Source of the DNA: Chrysomallon squamiferum | Taxonomy: Eukaryota > Mollusca > Gastropoda > Neomphalida > Peltospiridae | Assembly (NCBI GenBank): GCA_012295275.1 | Contig: CM022679.1 | Span: 12,911,915-12,973,914, forward strand | DNA: 62,000 nt | Reading direction: 5' to 3' | Part shown: piece by piece, positions 34,377-58,727 of the stretch | Numbering within the stretch: the first letter of the stretch is position 1 | How the letters are laid out: each line of letters begins with the position of its first letter | Made by a program: the position numbers and the translations under genes | The notes under the pieces: generated by a model | Databases searched by the model: none | What the model was told of the DNA's origin: nothing | What the model saw: only the letters and a program-made list of their open reading frames with translations

Positions 34377-35574
34377 CATCTGTTAATTAAACGTAGTGTA
34401 AGGTATATTTTTCAGCCTGTATCATGTCAGTCATATACTTCCATATGATCTCATATTTTAATTAAAAGCTACATAACGTGTTTATCTGATAAATACTACG
34501 ATTTTCTAGGTATAACCTGTCGAACAAAACAACGCTCAGATGATTACACAAGAGAATACATTCCAAAACGGATTTATTAGTATTTCTCAAACAATAGAAC
34601 AAAACATTTTATTTGATTAAACATCAGGCACTCAACAACATTAATGTTATTCACATGCATATAAATGACAAATTCATTGTTAAAAGACATGAAATCAGAT
34701 GAGTTCAAAATTTTGTACACGATACTAAAACAACGCGTATAGCTTAACAAAAATTATTATAAGCTTGCATTAACAGACATGTACAAATTATATTTTTGTA
34801 ACAAATTTAAAACAAAGCTTTTCCAGAGCATTCCCAAATCAGAAATAAAGGAAGCACTTTGATTTAACAAAATTATATTTGTAAATGCTAGTATACACCG
34901 GAAAACAAATTTGTTAACGATGTCATTCAAAATCTATGTTTCACCTTTTAAAAGAATATGCGTGTGTGTTTGTTTCTGACACATACAGACTGTATAAGAA
35001 ATGGGAAAGGAAGACCCTTAAAGGGATGTAACAAGTTTAGAAAAATCATCATAAACGCACATATTTCACCAACGCATTCATACTATATATATACACGTAC
35101 ACACATTCTCATATATTCAACAGAAAGACATACGCTCTTATATGTATCTGTGTGTGTTTGTCTTTGTATATGTATGTCTGGACGCGGTAAAAAAGTAAAG
35201 GTATAGGAAAGGGAGGCGATACACATACTTAACCTCTAAAGGCATACTAACATTATATCCATCATAAAACTTTTTTTTCAAAATACTCAACCTGTCCTTG
35301 TTGTTAGAGGTATATATTTGTTATCCAAAAGTCTGATTTACATAAACTAAAGGTTCTTCTGGTCAAACAGTATAAATGTCCACGAACAGATATATAAAAA
35401 CGGTTATCTACAATCTACAAAAAGGTAATATATTTTTTAACAATCAATCAATATAATGTTTTTGCATTTTAAAACAACTAATTAGAATACGTATTTAAAA
35501 TTTTAACAACCAGATAGTACAGTTTTTCGCCTGAACAATCATTCAGAATAAATTATTTGAATTCTAGCACGCAG

Positions 35575-46179
<10,605 letters not shown>

Positions 46180-46187
46180 TGTAATGT
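46180..46187 (-). other. 5' UTR remnant of gene C behind a candidate leader intron
   Basis: A TTTTCAG acceptor lies eight bases before the gene C ATG. A strong candidate donor (CTTTCAG|GTATGT, exon end 47837) on the minus strand, with non-repetitive sequence upstream to about 47890, could be the leader exon. Splice-signal inference only. Confidence 0.35.
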
Positions 46188-46744
46188 CTGAAAATACAGT
46201 CAACAAATTATAGCAAACCCTGTGATAGTACATTCATACAGACAAATACACACACGCGCACACAGAGGTAACTAACTAAATAAAAAAATAAATAAATAAA
46301 AAAATAAATAAAATTAATAATGAAAATTTGCATTTTCACTAATCAGATATATATAGTCTTTTGTTTTTCACTAATCGTTTTATATATTTATCTTTGTCTG
46401 GATTTTTTTAAACATTCATTCATTCATCCTCTGAAAAAAAGTAGGTACGGCAGTTTTGCTTGAATATATATTATATATATATTCTGATGAATAATTTTAT
46501 ATGTTATTAAAAATTCAATTTGCAGACACCTACACACCAAAAAAAACACGCGTTTCTATAACCGTGCAGAAAGAATGACGTCAATATTAAAGAAACAAAA
46601 CTACTAAATCATTTACCCAGATATCTCTTCTCGTTAACGCTCAAAACCAATTTCTTATTAATGACAGTTATTTTTATTGTTCTTCCATTTTGTTCTGTTG
46701 TTTTTTTTCTCACACAAAAAAGGTGGGTACGACAGTTTTGCTTG

Positions 46745-47310
46745 AATAATTCACTGATAAAACAAGATAAATTCATTATACTAAATATAAGACTTAATTC
46801 GTTAGATAAAATATGTTAAAAGACTTATTTTATTAGATATTTTATATAAGATAGTTCACTAGACATAAGATTTAATTCACTAGATAGATATAAGACTTAA
46901 TTCATTAGATTATAATATAAGACTGTTTATACTAGTTACAAAATAACATAATTCTTATTTCACTGGATCTAATGCGATGTAAAATCTGTTTCACTAGGTA
47001 TTAGACAAATTTCAACAAATATAATATATGATTTATTTCATTAGATATGATATAATACTTATTTCAATATATATTAGACTAAATCATTACAGATATAATA
47101 AGACTGTTTTCACTAGATATAGAATTACATAAGATCTATTTCATAAGGTATTAAATAATGCACCAAAATGTTTTCACTATATATACTATGGTGTAACACT
47201 TTTTTCAACAGATATAATATAAAACTTAATTCATTAGATAAAAGATTTATTTCATTAGATATAAAATGATATAAAACTTATTTCAGTAACATAAGACTTA
47301 TTGCAATCGC
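46745..47310. repeat. degenerate minisatellite, unit about 30-40 bp
   Basis: At least a dozen recurrences of TTCA(C/T)TAGATATA... followed by AAGACTTA(T/A)TT, with indels. Just upstream of the 5' end of gene C. Confidence 0.75.
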
Positions 47311-47409
47311 CATACTCAACTTAATCATTTACGTTTTTGCCGTAAGGACATTTTGAAGACATAGTATTAAGAAATACAAAATCAAAGAGAGAAAAAAATA
47401 ACACAATAT

Positions 47410-47448
47410 CAAATAATAATAATAATAATAAATAATAATAATAATGAT

Positions 47449-47535
<87 letters not shown>
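47410..47535. repeat. (AAT)n-(CAA)n-(AAT)n compound repeat
   Basis: About 50 bp of pure CAA flanked by AAT, then A-rich sequence. Confidence 0.94.
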
Positions 47536-49433
47536 TTTAAAAAAATAAAAAAAAAAAAAAATAAAAAGATGAGAAATAACAATTTACCTGTCTCAGGTAA
47601 ATAACCAAAAAATTCACGTAATTCTTACAGATATCTCATCAATATATATTCCTTCCTTTGTATCTCCTAAATGTTTTTAAAAGAAATCATTTGCAACGGT
47701 ATCCAAGAGATGACCATATTTACGTTAATATATATATATATATATATTTCTATATTTCTATTATTTGCAGGAAATCGCAGTTCTCGGTACATATTTGATA
47801 ACACAAGCTATTATCATAAAATTATATGTAACATACCTGAAAGGGCGTGGTCTTCTTCCTCATTGAATCAACAGAAAATATTCACAATCAGTTTTGATCC
47901 CACCAAAAAAAAAAAAAAAAAAAAACTCCAGATAACACACGGTTTTTTTCATTTAGATAATATTATGACAAATCTTCCTGAATGCGTATTTCTGTCGCGA
48001 ATCAATAATGGCGAAGTGTTTCTGTTTATTCGGATATCGACGGAAACGAGGCAAATTCTTCGTTGTGTGGTGTGCCCAAGAAATAACCTTTCTCGTTTTT
48101 GCGAATCGTAGAATCGGGCAAAACCGTCTACACCGGCTCGTCGTTTCATTTTAAAGCAAATAACATGAAAGAGGTCAAGAATATAGCATATCAGTGAAAC
48201 GACTGAACTGTTGGCACAAACCAGTCGATAATCATTTCGTCCAGTTATTTAATGAAGCGTGCATGTAATGAATGTTTTAATTAAAGTCAATCGTTGGTTT
48301 TCCTTTGTTTTGTTTTAGTCGTATAATAGATGCAAAGTTTGTTTGCAATGTCCGTTTGTCTTTGTATCTGATTGTCTGTACGTTCGTCTGTTTTTCTATT
48401 TGTACGTATACCTGTCTGTCTGTTTGTCTCTCTTTGCCTTTGTCTGCCTATCTCCCTTCTGCCTAGCTTTCAATGGACTTTGTCTATATTTATATGTCTG
48501 ACTGTCTTTCTTTTTGTACATCTGTATATCTGTCTATCTCTCTGTCGGTGTATTCACATATCCATCCGTCTCATTATCCATCGGTCCGTTTGTCTGTCAT
48601 TATGCCTATCTGTTATTCTGTCTATCTCTTTATCTGTCTGTCTGTTAGTATGTGTGTCACTCTCTATTTATCAATTTATTTGTCTGTCTATCTTTATGCC
48701 TGTAGATATCTCCAGCTCTCCATTTTTGTTTTTATTTTTGCATAAATTTTCAATTTGTAATGAAAATGTTGTAGGTTGTACTTTTGTATTTTTAGTATAG
48801 TCATCAATTTATTACAAAGTGTAGGATGTCTTTGTTTTGCTTTGGTTTTAAAGTCTTTGTTTAATATTTATATATTGATGTAACGGATGAATGATCTGTT
48901 CTGATTCAGTGCACCCAAAACCTCAACTGAGGTTTTATATATATATAAAACTCTCGATGCATATTATAAGAAGATAAAAAAAACAGTCCTTCGTAATTAA
49001 TGTACTATTTATCATCATTTACAAACGAAAATAATATATAAAAAGATTTGACAGTCAGCTCAAGGCATAAGTTTGAAAAAAAGGTCTGGAATATTGAATC
49101 CATTGACTATATCGAATTTCAAGTATCTGGTATGACATCTGGCACTTTCACACACACAGACACAGACACACACAAACACACACACACACACTCACAAACG
49201 CATACACATGCGCGTACATAAACTCACACACAGGCATTACATACAATCACAAAAAAAATTAAAATGAAATATAATTCAGCATACTTAAAAAATAAAAACA
49301 TAAATTTTAAAAATCAATAAAATCATTACCGTATTTATGACACAATAACCGCTGATTATTTAACGTAACGGCAATATCTATATTTTATTTTATTTTAATT
49401 ATTTTATTTTATTTTAATATTAATTTCTATAAA

Positions 49434-49484
<51 letters not shown>

Positions 49485-49837
49485 GTTGTTGTTGTTATTT
49501 TGTTTTGTTTACAGAAAAAAGTTTTGTATAAAGTTTAATTATTCAACTGCCTAATATTGATTATAAGAATATCATTTCTTTAGATCTGCTTTTATAGTGA
49601 ATTCTTTCTTTCTTTTTGTTGCTTTTTATTCCTGTGTTGAAATGAGATACTGAACATATGTTTGAGATTTACAAACATATACTGCAGACAGTAAAGTGCA
49701 TCACTGACTCGTGTAAACACTCTTATGATGTAAGTATTTATTTAGTGAGAAATGGCCATAAAAAAAGAAGAAGAAAAAAAGAAAGAAAGAAGAAGAAGAA
49801 ACAACAATATTAATATGCATGTTATTAAATGAATATT

Positions 49838-49839
49838 GT

Positions 49840-49898
<59 letters not shown>

Positions 49899-49902
49899 TT
49901 AT
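49838..49902. repeat. (TATT)n microsatellite
   Basis: Tetranucleotide TTTA units in the spacer between genes C and D. An (ATT)n tract lies nearby at 49439-49483. Confidence 0.95.
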
Positions 49903-50215
49903 TTTTGGTTGTTTTCTTTATTTTTTCTTTGTTTCTCTTTTCGTTCTTTACTTCTTTTTTATTGATTCTTTCATTCTTTTATTGATTTACAGTAAAGTTT
50001 AAAAAAATAATAGTAAAAAAAATTACAGAACAATAACAACAATAATAATCAATATAATCTTCCAACTAATATTTCTTTGGTTGTTTTTGACAATATACAC
50101 ATTTAATTATCAGAAGGCTGCAATGTATAAATATCTCCCAAGAGTATGACATAATGAATCTTCTGACTGAGAATTGCATAATATAAATCGAACTATAGAA
50201 TGAATTTTTGATAAA

Positions 50216-50267
<52 letters not shown>

Positions 50268-50930
50268 CAACAACAACAACAATAATAATAATAGATAATT
50301 ATCATGATAATTACAATAATGCTGATTATGGAAATAACAGTAGTAGGACGGTAACAGAAGTAGTAGAACTAGTAGCAGCACTCAGAACACATATGATTAA
50401 GTTTTAATAATAATACTGATGCTGATGGTGAAAAAAAAGAATCTATTAAAGATCTAAAAAAGGAAAGGAGAAACAGTATTATGAGCTATACTACGATAAA
50501 TCGACAATAACATTAATCTCTTTGCTGGTGCAAGAATTAATATGAAAACTAATAAACTTAATAACTGGTGAAGCGAGATCGCGGACAATATGAGCTGCCT
50601 TAAACTGTCAAACAAAACCTTTGTTATCCAGTTAACGAAAAGTGCTTGACTCTAACAAGCAAACACAAACCTTTGTTACGGGTTAACTAAACGTGCTCGA
50701 CGCAAACAAACCACACAAAGCGTATTCCAAATACTTATATTTTATTTGTGCAATTACGGTATTTGGATCTCGTGCATTATTTAGAAGCATTTCATTGTTG
50801 CACCAAGCTACGCTGCGTGAACCATGACAGTTAATCACGTTTGAGCACCATTTGCTAGCGAATGACATTTGGCACTACATATTTCCCTCAGCTGTTGTTT
50901 CACGTAGAGGTTCATACCTGATTGGGTATT

Positions 50931-50934
<4 letters not shown>

Positions 50935-50962
<28 letters not shown>
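50935..50962. repeat. A-tract, about 26 bp
   Basis: Homopolymeric A following a non-repetitive block; it could be the tail of an old retroposed sequence. Confidence 0.6.
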
Positions 50963-50965
<3 letters not shown>

Positions 50966-51315
50966 TTGATCTCGGTTTCTGATAGCAGCCACACATTAAT
51001 ATCACTGACGACAGACATAAAATTAGATATGCATGACTTTTTATTTTGTTTCTGAGAGTTCCTCTGGTGTATTCCAGAGGTGGAACGATACCCCGAGGCG
51101 TTAAGGCTTGCAGGATCAATTATGGTCGGTGTATCCATTAGACAATATCCCGTTTCTAGTGCTGCTCCAGTGGTCTAAATGGGATTTGATACATGCTTTC
51201 CTGTCTTTGAAGAGCGGCATATTAAATATTTTCTCCAGATTATTAGTGATAGTAGCCCCTATAAAGTTAACAATGCATTGATTATAATTATTATTTTTGT
51301 TGATATTCTTCTTGT

Positions 51316-51470
51316 TGTTGTTGTTGTTGTTGTTGCTGTTTTATTATTATTATTATTATTATTATTATCATCATCATCATCATCATCATCGTCATCATAA
51401 TTATTATTATTATTTATTGTTGCTGCTGTTGTTATTGCAATTGTTGTTGTTGTTGTTGCTGCCATTGTTG
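51316..51470. repeat. (GTT)n-(ATT)n-(ATC)n compound repeat
   Basis: Triplet repeats generating spurious poly-Val, poly-His and poly-Asp frames. Confidence 0.93.
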
Positions 51471-52508
51471 TTTTTGATATGATTGTTTGGATATAATTAT
51501 AGATTTCTTTTAATGTTCCATTATTGCAGTTTTCTACTACAAAGAACTTTGGTTACTAACCATGTATTTCTTTCATGTCAGTTCAGATTTTCTTCTCATC
51601 TAGACTGAACAGAACAAAACGTTTTCATGTCGAAGCATGAATGTTAACATGAATTCAAAGATTATTTTATCTATCGTAAATTGGTTCTCGAGATTGCATA
51701 AGAAAAAAAAAAAAAAAATTGTAAAAATCATTAAATTTTTATTTCAGAATACTGATTTCAAATTACAGTAGCATACAAGTTTAAAACTATATTGAATAAC
51801 CCCAGTGTGTATTAATTTGATTTATGTTCAGAGAGGAAAGATGCATGTTGTATTTGTGTCTGTAGCTGTTATCATTGCTACTATTAATTAATATTATTAT
51901 TATTATTATTATTATTTGGCTTTGGTGATTATCAGATTTTTAAATGTTCAGCTTACATTAATTTTCCGTTATTGACTCGTTTATTTCTTTTGTTTGTTGT
52001 TCTTTTATTACAATTTACATTAAAAAAAAAAAAAAAAAATTTATGAAAGCCGTCAATGCTGTAGATGTTGCAGCAAGTTAACATATTAACAGTCTCAGAT
52101 CAGAGAATGAGTCACCACGTGCTTACATTCACTGAAAGTCCAGGTACATTTGTCACATGAAAACTATTCCACCATCCAGCCACAGTGTTCAAGACTGCAG
52201 TCTAAGAAGTACATTGTCACTTTTTATTATCGATCTCCAGTGAGAATTCAGTTACGTCTCTCCAGGGCACATTTTCCCGAGTATTGCAGCCAATGTACCC
52301 AACACAAGTTTAAGAATTATTTATAAATGCGATGTGAATCTTGACTGAAGAAACTTCAACTATGCTTGACCAGAGCCGAGCTTTCGTAGTATTGCGTTCA
52401 GTTATGTCCCGGGACAGGTTCTGAAAATTCAACCTCAGCAACAATTTGAAATATCACGGCCTTGCCACATAGGAGTATAATAATTTATATTATATGATGA
52501 TAAAATGG

Positions 52509-53995
52509 TTAATTTTGTTTGTACATCACGGAATTGCCACCGTTTTTGCCGCAGCGCCATTTTGTCAGTTGAAAAACGACGTGTTCTAACGCCAGACAAA
52601 ATAGTGCGAAACCAGTTGATACCGAGAAGACGAGAAAAGGCCCAACCGTACTTTCCAGTTCCAGACTTTTCACAGTGTTTTTAACAAAATTGTTTGTGCA
52701 GATTTTATCGGTCGAGGAGAACCATTTCTGTTTCCATTTTTCAATCAGACCTGATTCCAGCAGCTTTATAATACTGAAATAAAAATAGATTTAAATAGTA
52801 GAAATAATAATAATAATAATAAAATAATAATAATAATAATAATCGACATCATCATAACAGCAGGAGCAGAATTAACGGAGTTCAAATAAAATATGAAAAA
52901 GAATAATACACCGTCTAACCTGGAAGGTAAATCAAAATTACAATTCGCTAAAACACGCGTAAGTGTAGTATTCCAAACATTACCATATTTGTGTATTGGA
53001 ATTTTTGTAAAAGTAGCATTTAGAGCAACTGTCAAAATCTGTCTTCGATTATCATAGTTGTAAGAAAGATATTACGTAAATTCAGGCTAAAGTTCATCTA
53101 TTATTAGATACGACAAAACTGACTCACTTGACGGAGAGTACTTCCAGGAGGGGCGATGACTCTGATACAACGAAAGCCAGACCTACGACGTTGAAGGTTG
53201 AATCGGAGATCATGAGATTGTCGCAGTCCAGGGTTTTCATCAGTTTGAGCTGCATGGAATCGCTCATGTAAGCGTACTGCCCAGTCAACACCAGATCCAG
53301 CGCTGCACTGTTATTTGTAACCCGCGGCGATGACTGTAACATTTCCCAAATCCTTCGATGGGTTTTCGTTTCTCCTTTCTGAAACAAACACACGACATCT
53401 ACTAATATATGCTGCATGTCAGACATTTCACAACTGCCTTATAGAAAAATCGACTGCATAAGGAACATGGGAACGTGAGGATCCTTTTCTCTCTGTTACC
53501 AATTTTAGCGAGTGCAGGATTTTTACTTCTTAAAAAAGCTCAGTTCAAAGTTACATTCATACTGAATGTTATATCAGCCGCACTTCTGATCCGTCCCTGT
53601 AGAAACCTTGCATATTAACATAATTTTACTAAACCAGTAAAACAAAAACAAATGTTAAAGAAACAATAAAAAAAAGTTAAGGATAAATAAATAAATAAAC
53701 AAACAAACAAACAAACAGGAAGAAAAACTACTAAAATTAGGAATAGTTTTTATTACAATTACGATTATTATATCAGTTTCATTATTTTCTGGAATACAGA
53801 AAATCTTTTCAGTCATATTCTCTTCTTTTCTGAAATTATGGTTCAGCTCCATGTACAACACCGTGATTCCTTTTGTCATGACTAAGGAGAAATACTTCCC
53901 ATGATTTGCTTTTCAAACATTGATACTCTGATATTTCTTAAGACAAAATCATTTTTTGCTTCGAAAGATATCATCAATAAGTATTATTTATAACA

Positions 53996-54083
<88 letters not shown>

Positions 54084-54992
54084 ATTTGTTTCTCTCTCTC
54101 TCTCTTCTATCCATCATTAATGAATTCCTAAGATTTTCAAACAAAAACGATTTTCAAACAAAAAAAAGAAGAAGAAAAGAAACAGTGTACAGGGAATTAT
54201 AAATGTTAACTATACATGTTTTCATTTCGCCAATCGTGATCCGTAATATCAAACCTCTACTCATATCGTCCAGAGTATCGAGAATGATACAAATAAAATA
54301 AATAAATAAATAAAATTTAAAATAATTACATAAACACAATAATAAAAATAAAAAAAGAAAAAAAGTTGGAAGAACTAAAACTGATGTGCTGCTATGAATC
54401 AACGCCAATGATATAAATGCTCGAATATAATCTATTTTGTAATTATGTCAACAAACGGTATTGAATAGCGTCAATAAAACCACTTATGAAAGGCAAACAA
54501 TGATTGATGCGGCGGCTTAGATCAACAAGATCGTCACCAGAGTTTGCTGATGGCCAATACTAGACATTGTGTGTTTAATACTCTTAACCAAACACACATG
54601 TTCAAGTGGCAATTTACCTGCTTTCAGTTTCTCTTCTCGTTTATCTTACTTTTTTCTTCTTTTCTTTCAAAATTTATTTTTATCATCACTATCATCATCA
54701 TCATCCTCATTACAATGATCATCATTACCATCTTTGTCATCAGTATTATTATACAATTTGCAACATAACCAGAACCACTGTCATAATCATCAATAACATT
54801 ATCATTATTTTAATATCATCATCAGAATCATCATTATCATGATCCTCTTGGGATAAAGGCATTGCCGAAGTTTCTTTAAACATGTCATTGTTGAGTACTT
54901 ATTTTGCCTTTCATTTTTGTATGTATGTGTGTTTGTGTATGCGTGTGTGCATCTGTGTATGTGTGTATGTGTTTGCTTGAAGATGTTCACTA

Positions 54993-55025
<33 letters not shown>

Positions 55026-57011
55026 GTTGTTGTTGTTAATATGTCTTGCCTTGAACAGAGTTTCCAGATTCGATCCACTCTTCACTAGAGGTCTGATGCT
55101 GGACTGTTTAGCGAGATCTTCCAAAGAACGAATTGGTTCATCAGAGAAAGACACTGTCAAAAACGCTGCTAAGTTTGCCGTGTACGAGGCAACCATTAAA
55201 ATGGTGAAGACCCACCAGAACCCCAGAATGAGCCGCCCTGATATATTAGCTGGCATTTTCTCGGCACCTGTTAAAATATAAATAATAAAATAAACAAGTA
55301 TCTAAAAATAAACAAGAGATAATGAAATAAAGATAAGGTATGACATTTTTTTATTGATTAATCAGTCAACTGAAAATTAAATAAAATTACAAACCATCAG
55401 TAACAGAATTTGTTCGCTGGAATACATACTATCAAAAAACCTTATATAAATGGTATTATATATGTTAACTTGAAAAATATATTCATACCCTATTGTATAC
55501 ATTTTGACTAACCACTTTAACACAGGCTGTACTGAAGCATCAACGTTATAGCTAGTTACGAATGAATGAACTAAATACCTTGTTCCATGTAAGATCCATA
55601 CACGATCCACAGATTGTCTGCTAAACCTTTCGGCGTCCTGTTTGACGTGATATCGCTGTCGCCGCGACCACTCATCGGACTGAATCTGTTCACAATGCAA
55701 AGAGTCAGACCCACGGTGATGATGGACCCTGATATGAGAATCCACACGTCTCTGGAAAATGGCTTGAACGTTCTAAACATCTTGCTGTTCTTGTCCTCAA
55801 ACCGTCTCATTATCAGCCCGGAGCCGTCCTCCATGAAAGGTTTCGTGAAGTCAATGACGGACTCTCGTTCGGCAGACAGACTGAAAGGACCAACTCCGAA
55901 GTCACAGTCCTGAAAGATACAGATAATCCATCTTATAATTCTGAAGAAATACAAAATTAAGGAATTTTTTTACAGAAGGATAATTCAAACTAATTTTAAC
56001 TCCTGAACAGTAAAGGACAAATAAAATAATTCAAATTTCTTAATTAAGAGCAAAACAGAAATGATAGTATTCCTTAGATTAAAAATCAGTAGGTGTCCTA
56101 AACGGAAATAAACACAAAATCGTAACATCTGAGACAAAATAAACAGGATGACTAAATCAGACGCAAAGGAAACGTAAATCAAACAGGAATCTTTTGTTTT
56201 CTGAATTTGTCCTTTCACGTAACTGTCCGTTTTGGTTTTGGGGGCCTATTTAAGTTGATTGTGCTCATATAAAATGTTCTGATATGAAATGTTCATACTC
56301 CTCTCACAGTCATGCCAACAATTCCGTTCCATGAACCATTCGCTGTAGAAGCACCCCAGAGTTTGTCAGCAGGAACCACAAGTTCGTAACTGAAAATAAA
56401 ATTATAAAAATAAGCAGGATCTGGTGTCAGCTCTATTAATACTGAACATTAGAATTAAATTTTAACATCACTCACAGTCATTTTCATTAATTATATATAA
56501 TGTTTAAAGTAAAAATTAAATTAGTTTGATTCTATATACATTTATCTATATATATATATATACACACACATACATACATACATACATTCATACATACAAG
56601 CATACATAATACATACTATACATACACACATACACACACATACATATGAGAGTGTATAGGTATGTATCAATAACTCGAGATAATGACCCATAAACAATAA
56701 GAATACATTATAAATTGTATATTAGTGATGTCACTTACCGGAAACCTAGTCTGGCAGCCAGTTCGTTCAGAATGTCGATACACATCCCATACCACTCTCC
56801 ATCAGCAAACACAGTGAACGGAGCAGCCTTGTTTTAAATGTAACAAAACCACAAACAACTTTAATACAGAACAAAACAGTTTGTACACGCTCATAGTAAT
56901 AACACCATCAGCTATAGCAGTAGAAGGTGCAGTAATGGTAGTAGTAGTAGCAGGAGAAGCAGTAGTAATAGTAGTAGTAGTAGTTGTTGTTGTTGTTGTT
57001 ATTGCAGTAGC

Positions 57012-57055
<44 letters not shown>

Positions 57056-57658
57056 AAGAAATAGTGGTAGTAACTGAAGTATTAATAGTAGAAATAATAG
57101 AAGTAATAGCAGAAACGGCAGTAGTGGTAATGGTAATAGTAGTGGTAGTAGTAGTAGTAGTAGTAGTAATGGTGGTGTGATGGTAGTAAATCACTGGTAG
57201 AAACAGCAGTTGTAGTAGTGGTGGTAAAAATAGTTTTAACAGTTGTACCAGTAACATTATAATAATCACTGTTACGAAGGTTATTATCATTAGCATAATT
57301 ATATTAACCTTTATCATCATCATCATCATCATTATAGCTGTTATAAGTATAGTAATCATCCTGAAATGCATTAATATAAATTAAAGAAAATTAAGTAAGC
57401 AAACGTTTACCTCATTTATACCAATTCTAAAAGTCATATTGAGCAAGCCTTGATCTCTCTGGCTGAAAACATTTTTCAAAAACGCCAAACCATCGTCCAC
57501 TTTCCAGCTGCCTACTGGGTCAAAGGTCAAGGACTCGTTTCGGAACATGACGTTATAGATACCGTATGTTACCTCTGTGTTGTAACCATGTGAACCAAAT
57601 GCAATAGGTGACACCATTGTCTTGTTTGTTGATACCTGAGATTTTGAGATATCAAAAC

Positions 57659-57707
<49 letters not shown>

Positions 57708-57901
57708 CAATTTTAATATAATGTATTGTCTAAAAAAAACCCAGGAAATTCATTATTTTCATTAAATACTGCTATATTTTGTGGTTAAAGGCTCGAGAAT
57801 GTGTTTTTCTGTCTGTAACTATTAAGCAAATATTTATTTGTTCATTAAATATTACTTCGATTATAATGGGTTAACAAAATCCAATACGGAGAACCACGTA
57901 A

Positions 57902-57982
<81 letters not shown>

Positions 57983-58683
57983 ATTTGTATTTTAACCATA
58001 ATGAAGTGTGTGTATATATATTATTAGTAACATTCAGCTTCAAATAAAAGCATAATTATCAATTAATTATACATAATATTTTCAGAATTGTTTAACGAAT
58101 ATATTCAGTGAATATAAAAGTATTCTACCTTGTCTATAACCTTTACAAGATGCTGGTATAAAGCTGACACTTCGATGTTTTTTCCATTACAAGAAATAAC
58201 ATTTTTTGTACCCAAAGACGTGTTGCTGTGCAATACTGATTTATATAGCTCAGCCATGAATATGATGCTGTCAAATAGATAGGCTTCTGAAATCTGAAAT
58301 AATTGTTTTGTCTTTTAAATATTGAAATCGGGAAAAATACAGAATATAGCATATCATGGATTTAAAAACCGTTTTCAGTTTTGAAACCTATCTCCTTAAG
58401 TATGATATTTAGATTTATTTCATTAATGTTTATAACAAGATTTAATTATGTATCAAATGTGATGACCAAAGTTGTGATGAACCAGTCTTTGATAAAGACA
58501 AAGTCTAAAGTGTAGCTTTTAAGTGGCGTCATGAATAAATAGTCTAAAGAAATTGTGTATGCTTCCAAGTTATAAGTTTATTTTGGGGGGGCAAACTATA
58601 AACATTTTTCTTTTTCTTTTATTATTTTTTTTTTTTTTTTTTTTTTTTTGTTAATTTTCATTATTAATTAAGATGTGACGGTA

Positions 58684-58727
<44 letters not shown>

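Larger units (their letters stand above)
46188..52508. other. spacer between genes C and D
   Basis: Contains the possible gene C leader exon, a minisatellite (46745-47310), simple repeats, a palindrome cluster (48917-48949), A-tracts and a diverged duplication near 50615-50712. Non-repetitive blocks at about 50720-51250 and 52080-52480 show no supported exon. Long frames at 48372-48800 are TCTG-type low complexity. Confidence 0.6.

Noticed and set aside
48372-48800. 142-residue plus-strand frame rich in Ser, Leu, Cys and Val
   Set aside because: The DNA is a degenerate TCTG/TCTA repeat, giving an overlapping frame of the same composition.
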